In this document: positions 1-11,897 of the stretch, piece by piece
Layout: each line of letters begins with the position of its first letter
How positions within the stretch are numbered: position 1 is the first letter of the stretch
From: Paraescarpia echinospica
Taxonomy: Eukaryota; Annelida; Polychaeta; Sabellida; Siboglinidae
Direction of reading: 5' to 3'
Length of the DNA stretch: 64,000 nt
NCBI GenBank assembly: GCA_020002185.1
Contig: CM034541.1
Coordinates: 28,391,328-28,455,327 of the forward strand
The notes under the pieces: generated by a model
Databases searched by the model: none
The model's input: the letters and a program-made list of their open reading frames with translations, nothing else
Told to the model about the DNA's origin: nothing
Made by a program: the position numbers and the translations under genes

Positions 1-74
1 ATCCAGTCTGGACATCCTAATGTTGGTTGTGGACTGAATCATTTAGTTCTTACCCTCTTGCTTCAGTGCACTGA

Positions 75-235
75 GTACATAACATCCTCAATTGCAGTTG
101 GATGATGCTAACTGATTGCTTTTGACCACTGATTGCAGCATGGCTAAATGATTCCGTGAAAAGTTGAATTGATGCTGGCATGAACAGATCCAGTGTAAAG
201 CATTTTGTGTTTTGTCTAACCACCGGATATTATAC
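75..235 (+). repeat. Old SINE-like dispersed repeat, copy 1
   Basis: This stretch aligns by eye with 2505-2715. Shared landmarks in the same order are an ATTGCAG-TGGCT-AATG block, a GAAAAGTTGA/GAGAAGTTGA block, a TGAACAG block, GTGTAAAGC, and a closing CTATATAAG. The ending (AAAGCGC..., then GCGCTATATAAG in the better copy) resembles the 3' tail of LINE/SINE elements mobilised by L2/CR1-type machinery. No tRNA head is visible here. The family name and exact ends are unknown. Confidence 0.5.
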
Positions 236-369
236 TATATAAGTACACGTTCAGCTTACATCATGGAGAACAAAATGTCACTAGGTCTAGCTTTCTGCTG
301 GGGGGTGGGGTGAGAGAGGGTGGGTATGGTGACATTAGGGGTAGAGATAGTGGGGGTGTGATGACAAGT

Positions 370-690
370 GATATCTCATTTGTTGAAGTAAATTCAGTAT
401 ATTTTTGCTAAAAAATTAAACAAACTTAAAAAAATTAAGTTTTGATAAACAAAGTAATTTTCACTAATATCGTCTAATGTTTGTTGATATATGAGTTTGT
501 AAGTGGATGTATTTTTTTGGTAATTTTGACCTATTTATCGAGAAAATTAAACCAGAAATTGAAAGGTAAGATTACAAAGTATACATTTCTGCCAAAAATA
601 ACAAACATTGCTGGGGCAGGATTTAGACAGCTATATTTGGCACGTGAAAGTTAATACCTGGTTCGCTGTGTCAGGGCACATGCAGTTGTA
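370..690 (+). repeat. Dispersed repeat family Q, copy 1 (diverged)
   Basis: The same ordered landmarks occur at about 61430-61800 and 63230-63540: a TTTATTGCTAAAA-like start, an AAAACTTT/AAAAATTAA block, a TTGTAAGTGGATG-type block, TTTCTGCCAAAA, and an ending like ACTTAACACC(C/A)GGTTCACTGT. Here the ending reads GTTAATACCTGGTTCGCTGT near 648-670. This is the most diverged of the three copies. It may be a non-autonomous element; no terminal repeats were identified. Confidence 0.5.
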
Positions 691-2200
691 GAGCTAGAAA
701 AAGAATCATCTTCTGCCAGTTTCAGTTCAATGTCTCTTAGCTGCTGTCATTAAATGACGCCAGATCAACAACAAACCAAGCCCCAGGTGATGAATGAAAT
801 AAAACACAGACACAAGCAGATGTTTTTAGTAAAGGGAGAGGTAGTAGCTTGTAGTAGTGTAAGTCAGCACGAAGTCCTTACGACGGCTCAAGGCACTTTG
901 CATTTCATCCCCTCACAGACCAGTTCATTTCCAAACCAAAGGGACTACTCTGGAAAGTATTCAGCCATGCTCTAACAACTGCATAACAGCTAATCTGTGA
1001 CAGCCGGCACCGATTGCATATACATTTGTCTAAAAGTAACTCAAATGACGCAAATTTAAGATCCGCACCTAATTATGCACAACGAGCATGGAACACATGA
1101 CTACACGATGAAGCATTTCACGTACAACACCATTTCCTACTCACTGATTTCACAAACTGTTTAAATATAATACAAATGAATCAAATACAAATGAATCCGT
1201 AAATAAGGTCCGCTGAAGACACATGTACGTATCTGTAGGCCTCTGTTTGTCGTCAACCGAGCTCGTTAGCCAGTGCTAATAATTGCACTGGCTTGTCTCT
1301 CGTAAGTGATGCGGTGTGTACATGCACACAAGACCTACTCGCCCACACATGTGTCCACTGATAATGTCAGACACTCGCGTCAAGACGGAGCACTGCGGCA
1401 AGGAGAAATTTCCTGACCCACTTAAGGGTGAGGACAGAAGATGGGAGGAATTTTGGGAGCGAGGAACACAAAAGTGAAAGAAATGCAAAGAAATAAAGTT
1501 GGAGAGAGACTTTTCAATGGTTTCTCATTCAATGTTTCTATTTCCCTTCTTCCTGTTCAGCTTCCCCTCTGTGTAGTCATCATTTAGTTCAAGGAATATA
1601 CCTGAATTGCGGATGTTATTCTGCGTAAAGAATAGACATCAATAAGGAGTTATATTTATGAGAGTCGAATGACTAAACAAAACGCTTTGCAAACAGATGC
1701 CACTGCACAAAATTGTCCCTATATTACCCATAAAGTAATGGCCTGTAACAAAAAGCTAATACCGCAATCTAAAATTACATACTACAACCTGGGATTCATG
1801 TTGCAACAAATCTATGTTAAAGTCACCACAGACAAACATTGTTTTATTGAACTTATTGTTTAAAATGGGCTCAATACTGTCACAAAATGCTGTTAACCCA
1901 TGTCGTGGTGCTCTGTGTACACAGCTTATCAACGTGTTACTCTGTTTTTGGAGTTTAATTTCTACTGTTGCACACTAACATCAATAAGAAGTAGCTACAT
2001 ACTACAATTTGAGATGACATACTACAACTTGGGGTGTTCTAGAAGATTCATGTCATTTTATTTTTGTGTCAAGTCAAACCTTAGATGTACTATGAGTGCA
2101 ACAAATTTGGTTATTAGACATCTTTCTGAAATGTGCTGTTTAAGTCAGCTGCTGGAGTCCAAGAGGAAGAGGAAGGGATGCTGGATATCAAAGTCACGGA
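691..2200. other. No gene recognised; AT-rich unique sequence
   Basis: Short open frames here (for example 754-975 and 1900-2208) have no recognisable domain and no convincing splice context. A small internal duplication of the phrase ACATACTACAAC(C/T)TGGG occurs near 1778 and 2020. Nothing else is supported. Confidence 0.6.
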
Positions 2201-2204
2201 TTGT

Positions 2205-2505
2205 CTAGACGAGAGGGAGAGAGAGAGGGAGGGAGGAAGGGAGAGAGGGAGGGAGTGAAAGGGAGTGAGAGAGAGGGAGGGAAAGGGAGGGAGAGAGAGG
2301 GAGAGAGAGGGAGGGAGGGGAAGGGAGGGAGGGGAAGGGAGGGAGGGAAAGAGAGGGAGAGAGAGGGAGGGAGGGGAAGGGAGGGAGGGAAAGGGAGGGA
2401 GGGAAAGAGAGGGAGAGGAGGGGGAGAGGGAAAGGGAGGGAGGGAATGAGAGGGAGAGAGGGAGGGAGGGGAAGGGAGGGGAGGGAGGGGAAGGGAGGGA
2501 GGTAT
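2205..2505 (+). repeat. GGGA/GAGA polypurine tract
   Basis: About 300 bp of almost uninterrupted purine on the plus strand, built from GGGA, GGGAA and GAGA units. Mirror-symmetric purine runs of this kind can form triplex (H-DNA) in vitro. All frames translate as Arg/Glu/Gly on one strand and Ser/Pro/Leu on the other because stop codons are absent, so the open frames here are composition artefacts. Confidence 0.95.
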
Positions 2506-2715
2506 TCAACTGTATGAATGAGTACCTGGCTATAGACGGTGGTGGATATTTGAGTACGAATAGTATTTGTACATTAATTGCAGTGTGGCTGAATGTTTCC
2601 CAGAGAAGTTGAGATGGTGTTTGGTTGAACAGGTCTGCCAGGGAGTAAAGTGTAAAGCGCTTTGAGCAGTCCTGAGGACTGGATACTGCGCTATATAAGA
2701 ACTTACCTTTAGTTG
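2505..2715 (+). repeat. SINE-like dispersed repeat, copy 2
   Basis: Begins right after the polypurine tract with GAATGAGTACCTGGC and ends in GTAAAGCGCTTTGAGC and GCGCTATATAAG at about 2688-2699, a tail typical of SINE/LINE 3' ends in animals. It aligns with 75-235 but is better preserved. No intact A box or B box was identified, so the head may be truncated. Confidence 0.6.
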
Positions 2716-3139
2716 TTTTTACCCTAACAATACTGCTAGAAGACTGGCCAGTGTCCTCCCTAACAATACTGCTACAAGACTGTTCTGAGCAGTAATGTAA
2801 CTCAGTCACACGTCCATCCACGTATATTCGAAGTAATATAAATATGCCAGATTAATGATAATGATCCATAACATTTCAGGCACGTCGGCTGCAGCAAGCA
2901 AATGGCCAACCTGTGAGTCTCAGTTCACAGAACTGACTCTGAGGCACATGTCATCAAGCATTCGCATCTCTCACGACCTCCGACCTTTATGAAACATTCC
3001 CCAGTGCATGACAACATCCAGCACCATCAATGCTTTGACTGATACGACTGAGACCCACAACTGACCTAGTGGTGATAACAGTAGCTTCTACTGCACCTAT
3101 ACATCCACGGAGCCAGAGCTCAGAGATGATAAGGGTGAA

Positions 3140-3375
3140 GTCACCATAATGTATCAAGACTGAACAAGTTTGTCATCCAGACCAAAACCCACCGATGCCA
3201 TGACAAGTGGACAAGAACAACTTTGACGGATCAAAATTCAAAGAAATTGTTCATCTACAACATTACCCATCCTTCTCATATATTTGTAAGTTTTGTTTTA
3301 AAACATAATTGACATTGCAATGAGCAGACAATTTGCTAGATTTGTTTATAGTTCTCATTGAGAACAAAATACTTT
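3140..3375 (+). repeat. Dispersed repeat family P, copy 1
   Basis: Shares ordered blocks with 8505-8695 and with 34690-35050: GTCATCCA-A, TTCATCTACA-AT, CCC(A/T)TCT-ATATTTGT-A-TTTT, CATTGC, AGCAGAC(A/G)ATTTG, and TTCTCATTGAGAA/TTCCTATGAGAA. Divergence is high, implying an old element. The function and class are unknown. Confidence 0.45.
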
Positions 3376-3471
3376 CTTATATTAAATCTGCACTGTTTCT
3401 TCACATATACAACAACCATAGCTTATCTTATGAAAAGAAAATGCCTAGATATGGTAATGTATTAATTAAGT

Positions 3472-6400
3472 TATTAAGGCACTATAATGTAATACATTAC
3501 TGAGGCACTATAACATAGTATGTTATTGAGGCACTATATTTAATACATTACCGAGGCACTATAACATAGTATGCTATTGAGGCACTATAGTGTGATACAT
3601 TACCCAGGCACTATAACGCAGTATGCTATTGAGGCACTATAGTGTGATACATTACCGAGGCACTATAACATAGTATGTTATTGAGGCACTATAGTGTAAT
3701 AGATTACCGAGGCACTATAACATAGTATGCTATTGAGGCACTATAGTGTAATACATTACCGAGGCACTATAACATAGTATGCTATTGAGGCACTATAGTG
3801 TGATACATTACCCAGGCACTATAACATAGTATGCTATTGAGGCACTATAGTGTGATACATTACCGAGGCACTATAACGTAGTGTGTTATTGAGGCACTAT
3901 AGTGTAATACATTACCGAGGCACTATAACGTAATATGTTATTGAGGCACTATAGTGTAATACATTACTGAGGCACTGTAACATAGTATGTTATTGAGGCA
4001 CTATAGTGTAATACATTACCGAGGCACAATAACGTAGTATGTTATTGAGGCACTATAGTGTAATACATTTCCGAGGCACTATAACATAGTATGTTATTGA
4101 GGCACTATAGTGTAATACATTACCGAGGCACTATAATGTAGTATGTTATTGAGGCACTATAGTGTAATACATTACTGAGGCACTATAACGTAGTATGTTA
4201 TTGAGGCACTATAGTGTAATACTTTACTGAGGCACTACAACGTAGTATGTTATTGAGGCACTATAGTGTAATACATGACCGAGGCACTATAACGTAGTAC
4301 GTTATTGAGGCACTATAGTGTAATACATTACAGAGGCACTATAACGTAGTATGTTATTGAGGCACTATAGTGTAATACATTACAGAGGCACTATAACGTA
4401 GTATGTTATTGAGGCACTATAGTGTAATACATTACCGAGGCACTATAACGTAGTATGTTATTGAGGCACAGTAGTGTAATACATTACCGAGGCACTACAA
4501 CGTAGTATGTTATTGAGGCACTATAGTGTAATACATTACTGAGGCACTACAACATAGTATGTTATTGAGGCACTATAGTGTAATACATTACTGAGGCACT
4601 ATAACATAGTATGTTATTGAGGCACTATAGTGTAATACATTACAGAGGCACTATAACGTAGTATACTATTGAGGCACTATAGTGTAATACATTACCGAGG
4701 CACTATAACGTAGTATGTTATTGAGGCACTATAGTGTAATACATTACCGAGGCACTATAATGTAGTATGTTATTGAGGCACTATAGTGTAATACATTACC
4801 GAGGCACTACAACGTAGTATGTTATTGAGGCACTATAGTGTGATACATTACCCAGGCACTATAACGTAGTATGCTATTGAGGCACTATAGTGTAATACAT
4901 TTCCGAGGCACTATAACGTAGTATGTTATTGAGGCACTATAGTGTAATACATTACCGAGGCACTATAATGTAGTATGTTATTGAGGCACTATAGTGTAAT
5001 ACATTACCGAGGCACTATAATGTAGTATGTTATTGAGGCACTATAGTGTAATACATTACTGAGGCACTATAACGTAGTATGTTATTGAGGCACTATAGTG
5101 TAATACATTATGAGGTACTACAACTAGGCACTAGTGTAATACATTACCGAGGCACTATAACGTAGTATGTTATTGAGGCACTATAGTGTAATACATTACC
5201 GAGGCACTATAACGTAGTATGTTATTGAGGCACTATAGTGTAATACATTACCGAGGCACTACAACGTAGTATGTTATTGAGGCACTATAGTGTAATACAT
5301 TACCGAGGCACTACAACGTAGTATGTTATTGAGGCACTATAGTGTAATACATTACCGAGGCACTATAACGTAGTATGTTATTGAGGCACTATAGTGTAAT
5401 ACATTACCGAGGCACTATAACGTAGTATGTTATTGAGGCACTATAGTGTAATACATTACCGAGGCACTACAACGTAGTATGTTATTGAGGCACTATAATG
5501 TAATACATTACTGAGGCACTACAACGGAGTATGTTATTGAGGCACTATAGTGTAATACATTACTGAGGCACTATAACGTAGTATGTTATTGAGGCACTAT
5601 AGTGTAATACATTACCGAGGCACTATAACGTAGTATACTATTGAGGCACTATAGTGTAATACATTACCCAGGCACTATAACGTAGTATGTTATTGAGGCA
5701 CTATAGTGTAATACATTACCGAGGCACTATAATGTAGTATGTTATTGAGGCACTATAGTGTAATACATTACCGAGGCACTACAATGTAGTATGCTATTGA
5801 GGCACTATAGTGTAATACATTACCGAGGCACTATAATGTAGTATGTTATTGAGGCACTATAGTGTAATACATTACCGAGGCACTATAATGTAGTATGTTA
5901 TTGAGGCACTATACTGTAATACATTACTGAGGCACTATAACGTAGTATGTTATTGAGGCACTATAGTGTAATACATTACCGAGGTACTACAACGTAGTAT
6001 GTTATTTAGGCATTATAGTGTAATACATTACCGAGGCACTATAACGTAGTATGTTATTGAGGCACTATAGTGTAATACATTACCAAGGCACTATAACATA
6101 GTATGTTATTGAGGCACTATAGTGTAATACATTACCGAGGCACTACAACGTAATATGTTATTGAGGCACTATAGTGTAATACATTACCGAGGCACTACAA
6201 CGTAGTATGTTATTGAGGCACTATAGTGTAATACATTACCGAGGCACTATAACGTAGTATGTTATTGAGGCACTATAGTGTAATACATTACCGAGGCACT
6301 ATAACGTAGTATGCTATTGAGGCACTATAGTGTAATACATTACCGAGGCACTACAATGTAGTATGCTATTGAGGCACTATAGTGTAATACATTACCGAGG

Positions 6401-6794
6401 CACTATAACGTAGTATACTATTGAGGCACTATAGTGTAATACATTACCGAGGCACTATAACGTAGTATGCTATTGAGGCACTATAGTGTAATACATTACC
6501 GAGGCACTACAACGTAGTATGCTATTGAGGCACTATAGTGTAATACATTACCGAGGCACTATAACGTAGTATACTATTAAGGCACTATAGTGTAATACAT
6601 TACTGAGGCACTATAACATAGTATGTTATTGAGGCACTATAGTGTAATACATTACCGAGGCACTATAACATAGTATGATATTGAGGCACTATAGTGTAAT
6701 ACATTACTGAGGCACTATAACGTAGTATGTTATTGAGGCACTATAGTGTAATACATTACTGAGGCTCTATAACGTAGTATATTATTGAGGCAGT
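3472..6794 (+). repeat. 52-bp satellite array, about 64 units
   Basis: The array runs 3.3 kb with almost constant 52-bp period. Each unit is two related 26-bp halves, both beginning GAGGCACTATA: one continues GTGTAATACATTACC, the other ACGTAGTATGTTATT. The first half holds the perfect 10-bp palindrome CACTATAGTG. Variation is mainly point change (CG/CA/TG at the ACG site, as expected of decaying CpG; C/T/A before GAGG). One damaged unit lies near 5108-5135. There is no open frame of note. Confidence 0.97.
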
Positions 6795-8500
6795 ATTCGA
6801 CTGAAAGAAGCCACTACCTGGAGACAGCAGTTTTAAGTTGTGATTAATGCGAGCGTGTCGCGTTGTATTCATCATAACATCTTTCCCGCTGAGTCGATCT
6901 GACTTGCTTATAGCTAATGTTCATTATTGCATGATAACTCACAAGAAATCAATCCTGTATTACTCTACCTACAAATCACATTTCAGCAAAATGTCGACGA
7001 CTCAAAGCACACTATTTATTGGAATATTGCAAGACTGCACAACGCAAGGAAAACATGAAGGCGATACAAAGGTTACGGGTCGAACCCTTGTGATGCCCAA
7101 CATTATCAGTAGCTGATTGGTCATCATGATCATGTGACTTAAATGGTGTTCGGGTTACATACACAGTTTATGTGTCAGTTAATTTCTACATATCCAAATA
7201 AATAACATTTTGTTATGTGGCTGATGGAATAATTATGTTTGCCGGGTGGTCTTAAAAAAAGATCAGAAATTGGAAAGTCTGTGATGTTTGCATGTGAAAC
7301 GCACAAATAAGCTTGTAAATATCTGAGTAATGTTATATTACATCATTGTATTCGCACAGGCATTCGCTTGGTTGGAAATAGTCTTGACAAATTTTAATAT
7401 TGTTAATTTTGGGCATTTATACAGTATATTGATAGGCCTCTTGACTTTCACACATTAACTAAGCTTAATCCGTTATAAAAATCAATTATATATTCTTAAG
7501 CTGGGCATGTACTTTCATGCAAAGCAATTATGTAGTTGCACGGGTCATATACAATGTGACCTCCAATCCATGAGATGCATTCACAGAAAACATCACATCC
7601 GTGATGGAAATATGGTAGTTGGATGCATGGTCGATACAATAGACGTATTTGCTTCAGCAAGATCAAACTTGAATACATTATAAGTAGGTATGTTAAATAA
7701 TTAGGAAAAAATATAATCTTATTTTACACTTTTGAAAGGTTTCGACAGCTGTAAATGACATTTTGAATGCCAAAATGTTCTTGATTTATGGCCACGAAGC
7801 ATATTCATTGACTAAATCCAACCAGAATTAAACGTAAATAATAAATGACAATGCTCTCAAAGTGTAGAATATATACATGAGACATGTGTTGCACGAAACA
7901 TAGATAAGAAACTATGCAATATGGAAACAAATTCATCAGTAAAACGTGTGTTCGATATGATCAAGTCAAATAGTCACCGACATTCTGACTGCTTTTGGGT
8001 ATCATATTTTAAACATGTGTGACTCTCTAAGAAATGTTCCGATTCGCAAACTGCTTGAAGTTCTGTATACTATGATATCTATTCAAGAACAGGTCACTAT
8101 GAAATAAAATAATGCACTAGAAGTTTGATTTTAAAGACCGATTTTTTGTAATTGGTACAATGTTAAAAAAACTAACCCATCTTTAAATTCTAAATACCCT
8201 GGTACGTGCCCTTGTTAAAAAAATTCACCGACTTGGGAATACAAAATTGTAATAGGGTATTTCCACAGTAATAGGAACATGTTTAAAATCATTGCTGACG
8301 TCTCACTAGCATAAATGAGGTTGTGAGGAAGGCAGAACACATTATCAGACGTGAATTAATGAGATAACTGTCATTAAGTGAAGACAGATCCACTTGTATG
8401 ACATTCTACTCTCAAAGGGTAGAGATGACAGAACTAATCAAAGTATTACTGCCAATAATTTACAATAACATTTCAATTCAAATGTTGGTCAGACAGAAAA
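6795..8500. other. No gene recognised; AT-rich unique sequence
   Basis: No exon with paired splice signals, no transposon ends and no tandem structure was found. Short open frames at 6847-7116 and 7496-7678 have no recognisable features. Confidence 0.6.
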
Positions 8501-8504
8501 CAAG

Positions 8505-8695
8505 TTTTAACAAGATTGTCATCCAACGCAAACATCCTGGATGATGTTTGCCCGAGGAAACCTTTCAATTATGATGTCCAATTCTTTTTGTACCTATGTG
8601 AAAACCGCCTTCTGAAATATTTGTTAATTTTATTTTTAAATGTATTTACGCTGCTAGCATTTATGTAATCGAGTTAATTCATTCAAAAGGGCAGA
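8505..8695 (+). repeat. Dispersed repeat family P, copy 2
   Basis: Contains ACAAGATTGTCATCCAA, CTTCTGAAATATTTGTTAA and GCTGCTAGCATT in the same order as the copies at 3140-3375 and 34690-35050. It is strongly diverged and its ends are uncertain. Confidence 0.45.
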
Positions 8696-8989
8696 GGCTG
8701 CATTCTGCATACAGTGGCACAAATCATGTCAATTTTAACGAGGGAAAACATTCTTGTTGTTTCTTTCATGTGTCATCAGTCATAGATGCATAGTTTGAAG
8801 TTTCAAATACCAAACAATTATTTATTAATCTTGTATGGTTTTTCTAACAGAAAATTAATTGACTGAATTATATTAAAATAGCTGACGTCAATGCCAGCAT
8901 CCTTTCATCAAACATCCTTAAACAAGTGTATTATGTACGTTTTCAAGGCAGCTGGAGAAATTTTGTTCAACTCCTAGTTTGGCCTGGAT

Positions 8990-9190
8990 TCTGCATTCCT
9001 CTCTATCACATTGGCCCTGCATGGCCTAAAGTACAGGTCTCATTTGGCCCAATTCACCACACAGGCCTTGCTGGCCCGACATACAGGTCTCGTTGGGCCC
9101 AATTCACCTACCCTATCTAACCTGACACACTGGCCCTGCCTGGCCAGACATACCTGTCTCATTTGGCCTGATTGACCCACCCTATCTAAC
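8990..9190 (+). repeat. Degenerate ~64-bp tandem repeat, about 3 units
   Basis: Three imperfect repeats of a TGGCCCTGC-TGGCC...ACATACAGGTCTC-TTGGCCC-ATTCACC phrase, the last two also sharing ACCCTATCTAACC. It is a small decayed minisatellite. The 64-aa open frame across it is not convincing as a protein. Confidence 0.7.
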
Positions 9191-9439
9191 CCATGCAGAG
9201 ACTGGAGGAATCATATTCATTAATCATGTGTAATTGTTGAATATCTTTGAGTAATCATTAAAACATGTTTGATTACATTATCAAAGTAATTGAAATCATG
9301 ATTTATATATATATTTTGAAAATCTTGCTTAGCATGATTTGTCATCATGAAGTAAAATTTACGGTTATCACAAAATTACCAGAAACAATTACTGTTTATC
9401 TGTACGAGAGTGAATTCAGTTACTTAGAACATGAGTGTC

Positions 9440-9481
9440 ATAAATTATGTTTGCATATATATATATGCAAACATAATTTAT
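9440..9481. repeat. Perfect 42-bp palindrome
   Basis: Left arm 9440-9460 and right arm 9461-9481 are exact reverse complements around a (TA)n centre; the arm core is ATGTTTGCATATAT. There is no spacer, so it can extrude as a cruciform. A third, partial arm copy (AATGTTTGCATATATATTAA) follows at about 9509-9528 and runs directly into the first unit of the 92-bp array. Confidence 0.95.
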
Positions 9482-9519
9482 ATAAATAAATAAAAATTGT
9501 GTAATAAATAATGTTTGCA

Positions 9520-10447
9520 TATATATTAACACAAGGCACTGTCCAGTGGTCAACCTATGATGTCTACAGAGACAGGGCGGTTTCATACCTTGACACCTTG
9601 TACATAGGCACACTATATTAACACAAGGCACTGTCTAGTGGTCAACCTATGATGTCTACAGAGACAGGGCGGTTTTATACCGTGGCACCTTGTACATAGG
9701 CACACTATATTAACACAAGGCACTGTCTAGTGGTCAACCTATGATGTCTACAGAGACAGGGCGGTTTCATACCTTGGCACCTTGTACATAGGACACTATA
9801 TTAACACAAGGCACTGTCTAGTGGTCAACCTATGATGTCTACAGAGATAGGGCGGTTTCATACCTTGGCACCTTGTACATAGGCACACTATATTAACACA
9901 AGGCACTGTCTAGTGGTCAACCTATGATGTCTACAGAGACAGGGCGGTTTCATACCTTGGCACCTTGTACATAGGCACACTATATTAACACAAGGCACTG
10001 TCTAGTGGTCAACCTATGATGTCTACAGAGACAGGGCAGTTTCATACCTTGGCACCTTGTACATAGGCACATTATATTAACACAAGGCACTGTCTAGTGG
10101 TCAACCTATGATGTCTACAGAGACAGGGCGGTTTCATACCGTGGCACCTTGTACATAGGCACACTATATTAACACAAGGCACTGTCTAGTGGTCAACCTA
10201 TGATGTCTACAGAGACAGGGCGGTTTCATACCGTGGCACCTTGTACACTGACACACTATATTAACACAAGGCACTGTCTAGTGGTCAACCTATGACGTCT
10301 ACAGAGACAGGGCGGTTTCATACCGTGGCACCTTGTACATAGGCACCCTATATTAACACAAGGCACTGTCTAGTGGTCAACCTATGATGTCTACAGAGAC
10401 AGGACGGTTTCATACCTTGGCACCTTGTACATAGACACACAATATTA
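9520..10447 (+). repeat. 92-bp tandem array, about 10 units
   Basis: The unit runs CACTATATTAACACAAGGCA...TTGTACATAGGCA, with starts at 9611 and 9703 giving the 92-bp period. Units are nearly identical, so the array is young or homogenised. Variation is concentrated at CCTTGG/CCGTGG and a few single bases. The array begins within a partial copy of the palindrome arm upstream. Confidence 0.96.
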
Positions 10448-10559
10448 ATACAGTCATCGATCATAATGGTTCAAGGGCAGCCTACTGAATCATGTTCTCG
10501 AGATATAATTACGATTGGAAAAATAGATATGGACCCAGATCCTGTGGCAGGAAGGTTCT

Positions 10560-11325
10560 GATGGATGGACCGACCGACAAATGGATGGATGGATGGATGG
10601 AGAGACAGATGGAGGGACAAACAGACAAACAGATGGGCAGATGGACAGACGGAGGGACAAACAGACAGAGAGATGGGCGGATGGACAGATGGAGGGACAA
10701 ACAGACAGAGAGATGGGCAGATGGACAGAAGGAGGGACAAACAGACACAGAGATGGGAGGATGGACAGATGGAGGGACAAACAGACACAGAGATGGGCGG
10801 ATGGATAGATGGAGGGACAAACAGACACAGAGATGGACGGATGGACAGATGGAGGTACAAACAGACAGAGAGATGGGCAGATGGACAGATGGAGGGACAA
10901 ACAGACACAGAGATGGGCGGATGGACAGATGGAGGGACAAACAGACACAGAGATGGGCAGATGGAGGGACAAACAGACACAGAGATGGGCGGATGGACAG
11001 AAGGAGGAACAGAGACACAGAGATGGGCGGATGGACAGATGGAGGGACAAACAGACACAGAGATGGGCAGATGGAGGGATAGACATACACAGAGATGGGC
11101 AGATGGACAGATGGAGGTACAAACAGACACAGAAATGGGCAGATGGAGGGACAAACAGACAGAGAGATGGGCAGATGGACAGATGGAGGGACAGACAGAC
11201 ACAGAGATGGGCGGATGGACAGATGGAGGGACAAACAGACAGAGAGATGGATGGAAGGACAGATCCACAGACAGACTGTTGGACAAACGGACAAGCAAAC
11301 TGACAGAAAGACGGACGGACGGTAA
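10560..11325 (+). repeat. 40-bp GACA/GATG-rich array with 28-bp short units
   Basis: The dominant unit is GATGGACAGATGGAGGGACA followed by AACAGACACAGAGATGGGCG (40 bp). Several units lack an internal 12 bp. The repeat has no stop codon in most frames of either strand and 40 is not a multiple of 3, so long overlapping open frames of 160-300 codons appear on both strands. These are composition artefacts, not genes. Confidence 0.95.
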
Positions 11326-11539
11326 GTACTTATTCTCACTGACAATTGTAAATGATTGAATCCAATAACACACATAATATGCCAGTGCGACTACGTAGGA
11401 CTAGAGCATTGGACAACATCGTTGCTCAAACTAAATAAAACACAATTACGTAAAAGAAGTGTAACACTTGTACAGCTGTGACCATGCTGTGTTTTAGGAG
11501 GCAAAATAACATTTGATTTGTTACTGCTGTTAACAGGCT

Positions 11540-11620
11540 CCACTGGCACTATGTGAGCTGCATTGACACTATGTGAGCTGCATTGGCACTATGCGAGCTG
11601 CACCGGCACTACGTGTTATG
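11540..11620 (+). repeat. 20-bp repeat, about 4 units
   Basis: Four copies of a CACTATGTGAGCTGCATTGG-like unit, the last two diverged (CACTATGCGAG, CACTACGTG). The surrounding 11340-11790 holds no recognised gene. Confidence 0.8.
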
Positions 11621-11794
11621 TGGCGCACTCCTTAATACATGCCATAATTAGCAGTTGTTCCAAAATACAGTTCCAAAAATAGGTCTACCCAGCTCTCAAC
11701 CTAAAAATAGATCTCATCGTCAGGACCCACCTGTAGTTAGGTGACTTTGGGGCGGGGGGACTGGGACGATCTCGGTGGGGCCAGGTAAGGGCGT

Positions 11795-11897
11795 TACATT
11801 CTATCAGGACACTACCTTCTATCAGGACACTATGCATTCGACCAGGACACTATTCTATCGATACACTACCTTCTATCGAGACACTACTTTCTATCTT
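11795..11897 (+). repeat. 18-bp minisatellite, left part (interrupted by a LINE)
   Basis: About six units of TTCTATCAGGACACTACC. The same unit forms the much longer array at 13672-14325, on the far side of the LINE at about 11898-13671. The two parts are best read as one array split by the insertion. Confidence 0.85.

Noticed and set aside
10471..11375. Open frames of 160-300 codons on both strands
   Set aside because: Stop-free 40-bp repeat composition; frames overlap in nearly every register.
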